Origin: Sipunculus nudus
Taxonomy: Eukaryota > Annelida > Sipuncula > Golfingiida > Sipunculidae
Direction: 5' to 3'
NCBI GenBank assembly: GCA_026874595.1
Contig: CM049307.1
Span: forward strand, 73,196,643 to 73,260,642
Length of the DNA: 64,000 nt
How positions within the stretch are numbered: the first letter of the stretch is position 1; every line of letters begins with the position of its first letter. Of the stretch, positions 33,583-45,095 are shown piece after piece. A model generated the notes under the pieces. The model made no database searches. It was given only the letters and a program-made list of their open reading frames with translations, and was not told the origin of the DNA. Position numbers and translations under genes: made by a program.

Positions 33583-36500
33583 AAAACTAGGGTGTATCAT
33601 TCATGATTTTTAGGATATGTTCTTTTTGCCAGGTATGATTATTGGGACAGATGAACGGACAATTTGGCAGCATGGTTTCGGAAAAGAACATTTTAAAATG
33701 TTTTTAAGCTTCTCCCCTATAAAATCAAAGAAAATGCAGTTAGCCAAAAAATATCAAAATCCGATAGAATTTTTTAGATGACAATTTTTTGCAATAAAAT
33801 GTGACAAACATTGGCATAAAATTTGGTGATGATGGCTCTAGCCGTTTCTGAGAATGATTTTTAGTGTGCTTTTTTGGACAGATGACTAAGTTCAACCTCC
33901 TGTAACTTGGCCAAAAAAAATCTCCGAACTGGAAATTCGAACAAACTTGAGAGAGATTGTTCCAGGGATAATTTCTGTGAAATATGGGACAATTTGGCTG
34001 GACAATTTCGGAGAAGAAGATTTTTAAAGCCTTTTAGCGTTTTTTGAATAGAGGCTTATTTTTTAAATTTAATATTGATCCTCTTATGTCGTGCTTATCT
34101 TCCATAGTCATTATAATTTCAGCAAAATGGACGTTTCGGACCTGCAAGTTTCGGACCAGGACATTTTAAAGCTAGGGTGTATCATTTAGGATTTTTAGGA
34201 TATGTTCTTTTTGCCAGGGATGATATTTGGGACAGATGAACGGACAATTAGGCAGCATGGTTTCGGAAAAGAACATTTTAAAATGTTTTTTAGCTTCTCC
34301 CCTAAAAATCAAAGAAAATGCGGTTAGCCAAAAAATATCAAAATCCGACAGAATTTTTTAGATGACAATTTTTTGCAATAAAATTGGTGATGCTAGCTCC
34401 TGCCCTTTTTTTCAGATAGCTATGATGCACGACGGACGACGGAAGACAGACGACGCCACACCATTCCATAAGCTCACAGATTCGCTAAAAATGCAAACCA
34501 AGTTTTTTCAAACAGTTAAAAGATATAGTTCCAATAGTTCTAATCTGGGCATTCTGCGTCTAGAGGATGTGTCCAGACGTCTAGACGCTGTGTCTAGACG
34601 TCTATACACATTGTCTAGACACCAGACAGAGCCAGGTCTGTTGCCATGGTGATGTCTGGACCCCACCTGGTTGTACTGAGCGAATTCTTGATTTGGCTGC
34701 TGAAACTCAGCATGTTGTCAAATCTGTTTTCAAACACAGAAAGCCTTTTTCAATTGGCTACACTACTTTTTAAAGCTGTGTTAACCTAATATATTCTTAC
34801 AAAACTGGCAGTTTCTGGCAGCTTACGTTTCTGAGAATGATTTTTAGTGTGCTTTTTGGACAGATGATTAACTTCAACCTCCTGTAACTCGGCCAAAAAT
34901 CTCCGAACTGGAAATTCGAACAAACTTGAGAGAGATTGTTCCAGGGATAATTTCTGTGAAATATGGGACAATTTGGCTGGACAATTTCGGAGAAGAAGAT
35001 TTTTAAAGCCTTTTAGCGTTTTTTTGAATAGAGGCTTATTTTTTAAATTTAATATTGATCCTCTTATGTCGTGCTTATCTTCCATAGTCATTATAATTTC
35101 AGCAAAATGGACGTTTCGGACCTGCAAGTTTCGGACCAGGACATTTTAAAGCTAGGGTGTATCATTCAGGATTTTTAGGATATGTTCTTTTTGCCAGGGA
35201 TGATATTTGGGACAGATGAACGAACAATTAGGCAGCATGGTTTCGGAAAAGAACATTTTAAAATGTTTTTTAGCTTCTCCCCTAAAAATCAAAGAAAATG
35301 CGGTTAGCCAAAAAATATCAAAATCCGATAGAATTTTTTAGATGACAATTTTTTGCAATAAAATTGGTGATGCTAGCTCCAGCCCTTTTTTTCAGATAGC
35401 TATGATGCACGACGGACGACGGAAGACAGACGACGCCACACCATTCCATAAGCTCACAGATTCGCTAAAAATGCAAACCAAGTTTTTTCAAACAGTTAAA
35501 AGATATAGTTCCAATAGTTCTAATCTGGGCATTCTGCGTCTAGAGGATGTGTCCAGACGTCTAGACGCTGTGTCTAGACGTCTATACACATTGTCTAGAC
35601 ACCAGACAGAGCCAGGTCTGTTGCCATGGTGATGTCTGGACCCCACCTGGTTGTACTGAGCGAATTCTTGATTTGGCTGCTGAAACTCAGCATGTTGTCA
35701 AATCTGTTTTCAAACACAGAAAGCCTTTTTCAATTGGCTACACTACTTTTTAAAGCTGTGTTAACCTAATATATTCTTACAAAACTGGCAGTTTCTGGCA
35801 GCTTACGTTTCTGAGAATGATTTTTAGTGTGCTTTTTGGACAGATGATTAACTTCAACCTCCTGTAACTCGGCCAAAAATCTCCGAACTGGAAATTCGAA
35901 CAAACTTGAGAGAGATTGTTCCAGGGATAATTTCTGTGAAATATGGGACAATTTGGCTGGACAATTTCGGAGAAGAAGATTTTTAAAGCCTTTTAGCGTT
36001 TTTTTGAATAGAGGCTTATTTTTTAAATTTAATATTGATCCTCTTATGTCGTGCTTATCTTCCATAGTCATTATAATTTCAGCAAAATGGACGTTTCGGA
36101 CCTGCAAGTTTCGGACCAGGACATTTTAAAGCTAGGGTGTATCATTCAGGATTTTTAGGATATGTTCTTTTTGCCAGGGATGATATTTGGGACAGATGAA
36201 CGAACAATTAGGCAGCATGGTTTCGGAAAAGAACATTTTAAAATGTTTTTTAGCTTCTCCCCTAAAAATCAAAGAAAATGCGGTTAGCCAAAAAATATCA
36301 AAATCCGATAGAATTTTTTAGATGACAATTTTTTGCAATAAAATTGGTGATGCTAGCTCCAGCCCTTTTTTTCAGATAGCTATGATGCACGACGGACGAC
36401 GGAAGACAGACGACGCCACACCATTCCATAAGCTCACAGATTCGCTAAAAATGCAAACCAAGTTTTTTCAAACAGTTAAAAGATATAGTTCCAATAGTTC

Positions 36501-37190
36501 TAATCTGGGCATTCTGCGTCTAGAGGATGTGTCCAGACGTCTAGACGCTGTGTCTAGACGTCTAGACACATTGTCTAGACACCAGACAGAGCCAGGTCTG
36601 TTGCCATGGTGATGTCTGGACCCCACCTGGTTGTACTGAGCGAATTCTTGATTTGGCTGCTGAAACTCAGCATGTTGTCAAATCTGTTTTCAAACACAGA
36701 AAGCCTTTTTCAATTGGCTACACTACTTTTTAAAGCTGTGTTTACCTAATATATTCTTACAAAACTGGCAGTTTCTGGCAGCTTACGTTTCTGAGAATGA
36801 TTTTTAGTGTGCTTTTTTGGACAGATGATTAACTTCAACCTCCTGTAACTCGGCCAAAAATCTCCGAACTGGAAATTCGAACAAACTTGAGAGAGATTGT
36901 TCCAGGGATAATATGGGACAATTTGGCTGGACAATTTCGGAGAAGAAGATTTTTAAAGCCTTTTTAGCTTTTTTTCCTTGTAAAATTTAAGAAAATGCAG
37001 TTAGAAAAAAAAATAAACAAAATCCGTTTTGAGTTTTTTAGATGACTGATTTTTTGCAAAAAATTTTGTGATGCTAGCTCCTGCCATTTTTGAGTTATCT
37101 ATGGTTAACGTACAGACGACGCACGACGCAACAACGGACGACGCTGCACCATCACATAAGCTCACAGGTTCGCTAAAAACATATGGTAGA
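33583..37190. repeat. 980-bp tandem repeat, three near-identical units plus flanking partial units
   Basis: The box CTAGGGTGTATCAT starts units at about 34,171, 35,151 and 36,131, exactly 980 bases apart, with a shorter first unit from 33,586. Units 1-3 differ by only a few substitutions (for example CTCCTGCCC/CTCCAGCCC, CTATACAC/CTAGACAC). The third lacks ~13 bases near 36,911 (TTTCTGTGAAAT region) and then diverges after 36,960. Each full unit carries ACGACGGACGACGGAAGACA, CATAAGCTCACAG and a GTCTAGAC cluster. Identical 96-codon (plus) and 113-codon (minus) frames recur because the units are copies; neither shows a known domain. Confidence 0.95.
34579..34620. promoter_or_regulatory. Cluster of GTCTAGAC palindromes (repeated in each 980-bp unit)
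   Basis: GTCTAGAC occurs at 34,579, 34,592 and 34,613, with a GTCTATAC variant at 34,600. The same set is at 35,559, 35,572 and 35,593. In the third unit all four are intact (36,539, 36,552, 36,560, 36,573). GTCTAGAC is the palindromic SMAD-binding element in animals; function here is inference. Confidence 0.4.
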
Positions 37191-37402
37191 CAGCATATCA
37201 CAACGGTAGGTAGTATAGCCTATTTTTTGTGAAAAATTATTATTAAACGGTTGATAAATCTATTTGAGAAAGAAACGCCATGCCCCTGCGTTATTAAATA
37301 GGCGGTGTCAATCAAATACCGGTATCGTCTAATATACAATGGCCAAGTAGGAATTGACCACCCCTCCCCCCCCCCCCCCGCGTAAAATGTATACCTGGCT
37401 GG

Positions 37403-37442
<40 letters not shown>

Positions 37443-37973
37443 GAAACTAAATAAAGGTATCTAACCTTGGCCTTTATTGCATGGTTCCTCCAAAATCGAC
37501 ATTTGCTTTTAACATAAAATTCCATTACCTTAAAAAAACACCCGCAATATTGCAGAAAACCTAACGAGACATTACAAGGCTGTCAGTGCTCTGTACCGTG
37601 GGGGGTCGCGACTGTACTGTGGTTTGTTTCCGGTGTGCTCGTCTCGCTGGTAATGACAAGTATTGGGTTCCAACGACTCGCGTTCCTTTTTTCAGGTTTC
37701 AGGTCGACCTGTGTACATGACGTCACACCTGCAGGAGCGTTTCCAGGAAGGTGCTGCAGGGGGTCATGCCCCCATCCCCCCAACCCCTCCCCCCGGTACG
37801 ACTGTGTATGTAATATTGAGGATAAACATACCAGACAGTAAAATTTACTTAGATAATTAAAGCATAAAAGTAGATATAAAATGTGAAAATAGCAGTCATG
37901 TTTACTTCAAATTTCACTACTGTACGCTTTCACATGCAGGTAACAAACTATTCCTGTTGTTTTCAGTCTTAAA
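37191..37973. other. Intergenic DNA with C-tract and (TA)n
   Basis: A long C run at 37,363-37,379 and (TA)n at 37,406-37,439. A CRE-like TGACGTCA lies near 37,719, next to a TTTTTTCAG that could be a splice acceptor. No gene can be assembled. Confidence 0.5.
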
Positions 37974-38247
37974 ATGGTACAAGGATATTGGAGTCGGCTG
38001 ATCCACTCCTTGGCCAGCGGAAATGCTGCCGCCCTCCCCTGCCCCATTCGAGACCTAGACGGCACCCCCTTTATGTAAATCCTGGTTACGCCCCGTCTAG
38101 GGTTTTATCCGTGCAAATTGCCCGTGTGCTGGTAGGCAATGAAGATTCACCATTCCCACCGGAACTAGTATAGTCGATGTCTGCTGCACAAAGAAGAAGG
38201 CCCTGTCTGTCACAGTCTGAGGCCCGGCAGCTGTTGTTGCAGGAGAA
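37974..38247 (+). other. Possible host exon(s), weak
   Basis: After CTGTTGTTTTCAG (about 37,955-37,967) and again after CCCCGTCTAG (38,091-38,100) the plus strand has acceptor-like signals. The reading VLSVQIARVLVGNEDSPFPP is followed by one in-frame TAG (38,171-38,173) and then SMSAAQRRRPCLSQSEARQL up to a possible GTAGGT donor (38,251). CCTGGTTACGCCCCG (about 38,081-38,095) also resembles a hAT terminus, so this may be transposon DNA instead. Confidence 0.25.
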
Positions 38248-38372
38248 TTTGTAGGTATATATGTATTTTGAAAACGGGAAGGCCATTTAAAGATATGCAG
38301 GCGGCTGTCTGTACCACCAAGGTATTGGAGCACACGCATGGAACTCTTAGGGGACGAACATACTTTTTCCCC

Positions 38373-38411
38373 GGGGGGGGGGGGGGGGTAGGGGGAATGG
38401 GGGGGGGGGGG
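38373..38411 (+). repeat. G-tracts with G-quadruplex potential
   Basis: Sixteen G in a row (38,373-38,388), then five G, then about thirteen G (38,399-38,411). Confidence 0.95.
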
Positions 38412-38868
38412 ATGGCGGCTCTTGTTTTTCTCTGTCGAGACAGATTTTTTTAACGTTTGAAAGAATAAATATAGGTTTGTCTTCTTTTACCTCAGATAAT
38501 CTTTTTTCAAAATGTTTAAAAATTTTAATGGAAGTAATCTCTCTATATATATATTATAAAACCGTTTAAGTTTTTAATTGTTACTATAATTTTATATTAA
38601 TAAATATGGCCTAAAGTTTATTTAAGATGTTTCAATCGGAAAAATCCTAACTTGGTCCAAAAATGTTTTATTACAATCGATATACAGTCTTATTATAACT
38701 ACATCAATATATATTTCCTGGATATTATGTCAGTAACAATTCAAGACAATTACACTACACATAACCACATAACCATAATCAATAAACGTATTTTTCTGGG
38801 ATCCATGTTAAATAATAAAGATTACATATATTTCCATGTACTTATATCTGTTATTTATTTCTAGAAGA

Positions 38869-39007
38869 TACAACATTTGATCCATCCAGCCCTACAAAGC
38901 CCCGCCTCGACAGGGCTACACGCCAGGTAGTGGCAAAGACAGGTTCCTCAGCATTCCATCGCAGGAAGAGAGCAGCTATCCTGACTAGCGGATTCCCACA
39001 AGTCTGA
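38869..39007 (+). other. Possible terminal exon, basic peptide
   Basis: A TTATTTATTTCTAG acceptor-like sequence precedes an open stretch encoding EDTTFDPSSPTKPRLDRATR, then VVAKTGSSAFHRRKRAAILT, then SGFPQV and a stop (TGA, about 39,005). The composition (Arg/Lys/Ser-rich, no low-complexity artefact) is unlike the AT-rich surroundings. I do not recognise the protein and cannot connect it securely to another exon. Confidence 0.3.
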
Positions 39008-39257
39008 ATGGAGCAACTGAATTGCGGAAAGGTTTTCTTAAAATATACATAAATATATATAAATTTATATACAGTTAATTTACTGTTAATTGAAACCTAA
39101 TATTTTGTCCCATTTTTCAAAATCTACAGAATCTTATATTTCTGTTCAGACAATTACTTTCCTTTTAAAAATGTGTCGTTGAGGGACCAGTTCACCTCAT
39201 GGTGTAGAGGGTTGTCACAACTATTCTCTAGTGGCAAGCAGCATGAACACTTTTACC

Positions 39258-39537
39258 GGCTCCTGTGGCTCAGGGGTAGAGCACAGGACTCAAAGCCAAT
39301 TTTAGTTCGAATCTCAGCCGAGGCCGTGAGATTCTCAGGGTCGGCCCCCACCCAGGGTGAGGGCCATGCAGGCTTAATTGGAAGGTTGTGCCGCACAGCC
39401 GTGTGTCACTCACAAACGAGTGCGTTTTTCGGGGGTTCCCCAGTGTTATGACCGAGCAATGGGGTTGATTACACATTCAGAAACCGCAGGTGCGGTTGAC
39501 ACCGGGCCTTGGTGACACGAAGATTAAAAAATAATAT
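39258..39537 (+). mobile_element. tRNA-derived SINE, apparently full length
   Basis: The A box TGGCTCAGGGG (39,266-39,276) and B box GTTCGAATC (39,305-39,313) are 39 bases apart and both fit the pol III consensus. The tRNA-like head is followed by an unrelated ~200-base body (TCAGGGTCGGCCCCCACCC, then GAGTGCGTTTTTCGGGGGTT, then the hairpin ACCGCAGGTGCGGT) and an A-rich end (AGATTAAAAAATAAT). Confidence 0.8.
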
Positions 39538-39670
39538 GATAGGAAGCGAGTGCCACCTCCCTGTCAAATATTCCCAAACCGAAATGGACCTCTGCAGATG
39601 TACATACTTAGGTTAAGTATTTAATAAGAGAGCATAAAAATGGTGGCCGTTACCTCCAAAAAAAAAAAAT

Positions 39671-41100
39671 AAACTAGACGACCATAGGTCGAACGCTTGC
39701 CGGAATTCGGAAGTGAAACACAGACGGACAGACAGAACATATTGTCGGTTTTCTATTAATGGAATGACTCTCAGGGACATTGCTGAGAATATGTGGCCCG
39801 TAGAATGACATATGAGACAAAAGAACAGGCAAGCAGACAAAGCTGACAACAAAAGACAAACATACAGACATACTGACTTTGTGAGACAAGATTGACACCA
39901 GATGACATAAGCTAGTTATTGAGAAGATTCAAAGGAAGAAAATGAGTTATAATTTACGTAATTTAGATTTATAGTTTTGGAGGTATGGCAAATTAATGAT
40001 ATACTTCGGAGGCTCGACAGTAGCGCCCTCTAGCAGACATATTCCGAAGACGACAAATGCGTTTCGTATTATTAGTGTATGACATGAGATGTCTCAGTTT
40101 CAAAAGGATTCCGTCAAAGTTGTGGCCTGTAGAATGCTATATGTAAGGCGTAAGAACCAGCAAGCAGGCGACTTTGAGGATAACGGACAAACAGATGGAC
40201 ACACTGACAAAGTGACAGAAGATTGAAACCAGATCCCTTAATCAGGTTATGGAGAAGACTCAAAGGAAGAAAATAAGCTATAGCTTATGTAACTGAGGCT
40301 TTGGGTGTAGAGATACGTCCAATACAATGGTATGTGTGTGAGAGTCATGTGCAGCGCCCACTAGTGGCCATATCCGGAAAAAGAAAAATTTATTTCTAGA
40401 TATTAGTGTAAGACATCAGATGTAATAGTTTCAAAAGGATTCCGTCAAAACTGTGGCCTACAGAATGCTATATATGAGACGCAAGAGCCAACAAGCTGGC
40501 GAATTTGAGGACAACTGACAAACAGACGGACACAATGACAAAGTGACACAAGATTGAGACCAGATGACATTATCAGTTTATGGAGAAGAATCAGAGGGAA
40601 AAAATAAGCCATAGTTTATGTAATTGAGGCCTATAATTTTGGAGATATTTCCAAAACATGATATGTTGGAGAGGTTTGCACCCAGCGCCCCCTAGCGGCC
40701 GAATAAAAAAAATGAAAAATTGATTTCGAGATAATAGTGTAGGACTAAAGATATGCCAGTTTCAAAAAGATTCCTGCAAAACTGTGGCCTCCAGGGCAAG
40801 ATTACTGAAATCTCGAAATATCTCGTTTGACGAAATATTATACGAGATATTGCGAGACTCTTAATAGAATTTTGTAGTGCTAGGTGAATGCTACCTGAAG
40901 CAAAAAACTAGACCTCTGTAACTTTAAAACTGACAAATTTAGAAAAATATCAGCACTTTTCCCCAAAAATGCGTTACATTGGTTACCGCAAATTGAGTCA
41001 GCTACACACCAATAGACAGGCCTTGGAATGACGATTAAAATGAGCTATTGTTGAAGTAGCTACGACTAATAGTCACAAAGATATGAAGAAAAAAACGTTT
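39671..41100 (+). repeat. Composite satellite, module A array 1 (~330-bp units)
   Basis: Units share AACTGACAAACAGACGGACA, TGGAGAAGACTCAAAGGAAG, the GCGCCC-CTAG core (40,022, 40,353, 40,684), TTTCGAGATATTAGTGT, TTTCAAAAGGATTCC and ACTGTGGCCTGTAGAATGC. The core spacing is about 331 bases. It starts at ACTAGACGACCATAGGTCG (39,673) and passes into spacer-type sequence near 40,800. Confidence 0.92.
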
Positions 41101-41459
41101 TGAGAAGTTTTGACGACCTTGACCTTTGACCTATTTTAACCAAAAACAATAGGGCACCTAGAAATTATGTTTTCGAACATCCCTGTAAGTTTCAAGGTTA
41201 TTGTGGCAAAATTGTGGCCAGGAGAGTGGTGACAAACAAACAGACAGACAAACAGACAAGATGACCAGAGGTCACGCGCTTGCCGGAAATGGAAATGATA
41301 CAGACAGATAGACAGAGAGTGCATGTAGAAACAGTCATATGATTGAGCAACATTGTGGGGGCAGCAGAAACGGATAATATGTTTATTTATGCATGCTGAC
41401 CTTGAACAATTGCATTTCTTTCTAGTGTAAAAGGGACCAAGTTCAAAATTTTTTCATGA
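41101..41459 (+). repeat. Module B spacer, copy 1
   Basis: Begins GACCTTGACCTTTGACC (41,116), then AAAAACAATAGGGCACC, GTGGCCAGGAGAG, GATGACCAGAGGTCACGCGC and ATTTATGCATGCTGACCTT. The same order recurs in every spacer of the array. Confidence 0.92.
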
Positions 41460-42740
41460 AATCCCGTTAATCTCGTTTGACAAGAAGCAGTGAGACGTTT
41501 TCAGGTTTGTCATGTCAAGCTGGTCATATGTGACAAAATGCCGAAAACTAGAACTACTTTGTTGTAAAAGGCGCCGAGTTATAAGCATTTCAGTGACATC
41601 TCGTTTGTTCACGTTGCACAAGATATGGTGCGAGATTTGGGCAGACTTATGGCTTTACCTAATCAAGCAGTTCATATGTGACACAATGCCGAAAACTAGA
41701 CCTTCGTACCTGTAAAAATCGCCGAGTTAAAAGCATTTTGGTGAAATCTCGTGTTTTCTCGTTTGACGAGATACGGTGCGAGATTGTGCCTGACTTGGAG
41801 TTCTGTTATGTCAAGCGGGTCATGTGGAACTAAATGCCGAAAACTAGACCTGTCTAGCTGCAGTTCCGTGAAATCTCGTGTTTTCTCGTTTGACGGGCTA
41901 CGGTGCGAGATTTTGCCTGACATGCATGTCTGTCGTGTCAAGCTGGTCTAGTGGAACAAAATGCCGAAAACCAGACGTGTCTATCTGTAAAACTCGCCGA
42001 GTTATAACCAATGCCGTGAAATCTCATGTTTTCTCGTTTGACGAGATACGGTGCGACATTCGGCCTGACTTTCAGTTCTGTCATGTCCAGCAGGTCATGT
42101 GAAAGAAAATGCCGAAAACTAGACCTGTCTAGCTGTAAAACTCGCCGAGTTATAAGCATTTCCGTGAAATCTCGTGTTTTCTCGTTTGACGAGACAGGGT
42201 GCGAGATTTGGCCTGACTTGCACATCTATCGTGTCAAGCTGGTCATGTGGAAGGAAATGCCGGAAACCAGACGTGTCTAGCTGTAAAACTGGCCGAGTTA
42301 TAAGCATTTCCGTGAAATTTCGTGTTTTCTCGTTTGACGAGATACGGTGCGAGATTTTGCCAGACTTGCATATCTGTCGTGTCAAGCTGGTCTAGTGGAA
42401 CTAAATGCCGAAAACCAGACGTGTCTAGCTGTAAAACTGGCCTAGTTATAAGCATTTCCGTGAAATCCCGTGTTTTCTCGTTTGACGAGATACGGTGCGA
42501 GATTTGGCCTGTCTTGCAGCTCTGTCGTGTCAAGCTTGTTTGGTGGAACGAAATGCCGAAAACCAGACCTGTCTAGCTGAAAAAGTCGCCGAGTTATAAG
42601 CATTTCCGCGAAGTCTCGTTTTTTCTCGTTTGACGAGATATGGCGCGAGATTTGGCGTAACTTTCAGTTCTGTCGTGTAAAGCTGGTCATGTGAAACAAA
42701 ATGCCGAAAACTAGATCTGCCTAGCTTAAAAACTGACAAA
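41460..42740 (+). repeat. Module C higher-order array 1 (type A start)
   Basis: ~148-bp monomers: frame-equivalent points fall at 42,026, 42,174 and 42,322. A monomer reads TCTCGTTTGACGAGA, a GGTGCGAGATTT box, GTGTCAAGCTGGTC, AAATGCCGAAAAC, CTAGACSTGTCTAGCTG and CGAGTTATAAGCATTTCCGT. The array opens with the distinctive GGTCATATGTGACAAAATGC monomer. One monomer (near 41,855) is 29 bases shorter. Confidence 0.95.
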
Positions 42741-43290
42741 GTTACAAAAAAATTGTCGTGTTATTTCCAATTCCCATGAATTTTGCCCAAAAAATGTAAC
42801 CATGGTAACGGCAAATTTAAGTAAGCTACATATCAAAAGAAAGGCCAGGTGATGACGAAAAAAATGAGCTATTGCAGAAGTGGCTAAGCCTATTTATGGC
42901 GAAGTTATAGTGCAAAAACCGTTAACCACACCTGTCGTGACCTTGACCCTTGACCTTGGAGCAATGTTGACCAAAAACAATAGGGTTCCAGGGTGTTCGG
43001 TTGTCAATCAACCCTGTAAGGGTCATGTCGATTGCTGCAAAATTGTGGCCAGTAGAGCGCAGACAAACACACAAAAAAACAAAAAAACAAATAAACAAGA
43101 TGACCAGAGGTCACGCGCTTGCCGGAAATGGAAATGATACAGACAGATAGACAGAGAGTGCATGTAGAAACAGTCATATGAATGAGCAACATTGTGGGGG
43201 CAGCAGAAACGGATAATATGTTTATTTATGCATGCTGACCTTTAACAGCTGCATATCTTTCTAGTGTAAAAGGGACCAAGTTCAAAATTT
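42741..43290 (+). repeat. Module B spacer, copy 2
   Basis: Runs from the X-box GTAACCATGGTAAC (42,796) through GAAAGGCCAGGTGATGACG, TGACCTTGACCCTTGACCTT (42,938), CAGGGTGTTCGGTTGTCAAT and GATGACCAGAGGTCACGCGC to GACCAAGTTCAAAATTTTTT. Confidence 0.95.
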
Positions 43291-44445
43291 TTTCATGAAA
43301 TCCCGTTAATCTTGTTTGACAAGAAGCAGTGAGACGTTTTCAGGTTTGTCATGTCAAGCTGGCCAAATGATATGAAATGCCGAAAACCAGACCTGTCTAG
43401 CTATAAAAGCCGCTGAGTTATAACCATTTGCATGAAATCTCGTGTTTTCTCGTTTGACGGGAAATGGTGCGAGCTTTGGCGAGATTTCCAGTTTTGTCTT
43501 GTCAGGTTTGTCAAATATTACAAAATGCCGGAAACTAGACCTGTCTAGCTGCAAAAGTCACCGTCTTATCAGCATTTACGTGAAATCATGTTTTTTTTCT
43601 CGCTTGACGAGATATAGTACGAGATTTGGCAAGACGAGCAGTTTTATTATGTCAAGACGACCAAACGTTACGAAATGGCGAAAACTAGATCCGTCTAGTT
43701 GTAAAAGTCCCCGAGTTATAAGCATTTCCGTGTACTCTCGTGTTTTCTCGTGTGACGAGATATGGTGCAGGATTTGACCAGTCTTGAAGATTTGTCATAT
43801 CAAACTCTCTAAATGTTATGAAATGGCGAAAACTACATCTGTCTAGCTGTAAAAGTCGCCGAGTTATTAGCATTTCTGTGAAATCTCCTTTTTCATCGTT
43901 TGACGAGATATGGTGCGAGATTTGGCCAGTCTTGCAGGTTTGTCATGTCAAGCCGTCCAAATGTTAATGAATGCCGAAAACGAGACCTGTCTAGCTGTAA
44001 AACTCGCCGAGTTATAAGCATTTCCGTGAAATCTCGTGTTTTCTCGTTTGACGAGATAGGGTGCGAGATTTGGCCTGACTTGCACATCTATCGTGTCAAG
44101 CTGGTCTAGTCGAACTAAATGCCGAAAACCAGACGTGTCTAGCTGTAAAACTGGGCCAGTTATAAGCATTTCCGTAAAATCCCGTGTTTTCTCGTTTGAC
44201 GAGATACGGTGCGAGATTTGGCCTGTCTTGCAGCTCTGTCGTGTCAAGCTTGTTTGGTGGAACGAAATGCCGAAAACCAGACCTGTCTAGCTGTAAAAGT
44301 CGCCGAGTTATAAGCATTTCCGCGAAGTCTCGTTTTTTCTCGTTTGACGAGATATGGCGCGAGATTTGGCGTGACTTTCAGTTCTGTTGTGTCAAGCTGG
44401 TCATGTGGAACAAAATGCCGAAAACTAGATCTGCCTAGCTTAAAA
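43291..44445 (+). repeat. Module C higher-order array 2 (type B start)
   Basis: Opens with GGCCAAATGATATGAAATGC and B-type monomers (AGACGAGCAGTTTTATTATG, CTCTCTAAATGTTATGAAAT). It then joins A-type monomers near 43,975 and finishes as array 1 does. Confidence 0.95.
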
Positions 44446-45095
44446 ACTGACAAAGTTACAAAAAAATGGTCGTGTTATTTCCAATTCCCATGATTTTTAC
44501 CCAAAAAATGTAACCATGGTAACGGCAAATTTAAGTAAGCTACATATCAAAAGAAAGGCCAGGTGATGACGAAAAAAATGAGCTATTGCAGAAGTGGATA
44601 AGCCTATTTATGGCGAAGTTATAGTGCAAAAACCGTTAACCACACCTGTCGTGACCTTGACCCTTGACCTTGGAGCAATGTTGACCAAAAACAATAGGGT
44701 TCCAGGGTGTTCGGTTGTCAATCAACCCTGTAAGGGTCATGTCGATTGCTGCAAAATTGTGGCCAGGAGAGCGCAGACAAACACACAAAAAAACAAACAA
44801 AAAAACAAAAAAACAAAAAAACAAACAGACAAATGGACATACGCAACTGACCAACATGCTTGCCGGAAATCTTCCGGCAAGCAACAAAACAAGATGACCA
44901 GAGGTAACGCGCTTGCCGGAAATGGAAATGATACAGACAGATAGACAGAGAGTACATGTAGAAACAGTCATATGAATGAGCAACATTGTGGGGGCAGCAG
45001 AAACGGATAATATGTTAATTTATGCATGCTGACCTTTAACAGCTGCATATCTTTCTAGTGTAAAAGGGACCAAGTTCAAAATTTTTTCATGAAAT
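44446..45095 (+). repeat. Module B spacer, copy 3, with one hairpin unit
   Basis: X-box at 44,510, receptor-type repeat at 44,652. Contains a single module D unit at about 44,826-44,885 with the CTTGCCGGAA/TTCCGGCAAG hairpin. Its GGTCA arm is mutated to GGTAA. Confidence 0.95.

Noticed and set aside
34362-36612. Three identical 96-codon frames with a heptad-like 'VSRRLDA' stretch
   Set aside because: Copies within the 980-bp tandem repeat; the heptad look comes from the GTCTAGACG palindromes. No promoter, splice or family evidence.
37718-37726. CRE palindrome TGACGTCA as a promoter element
   Set aside because: Single 8-mer, no associated start site or gene.
38080-38100. CCTGGTTACGCCCCG as a hAT terminal repeat defining a transposon end
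   Set aside because: The partner end and target duplication were not found, so no element is called.
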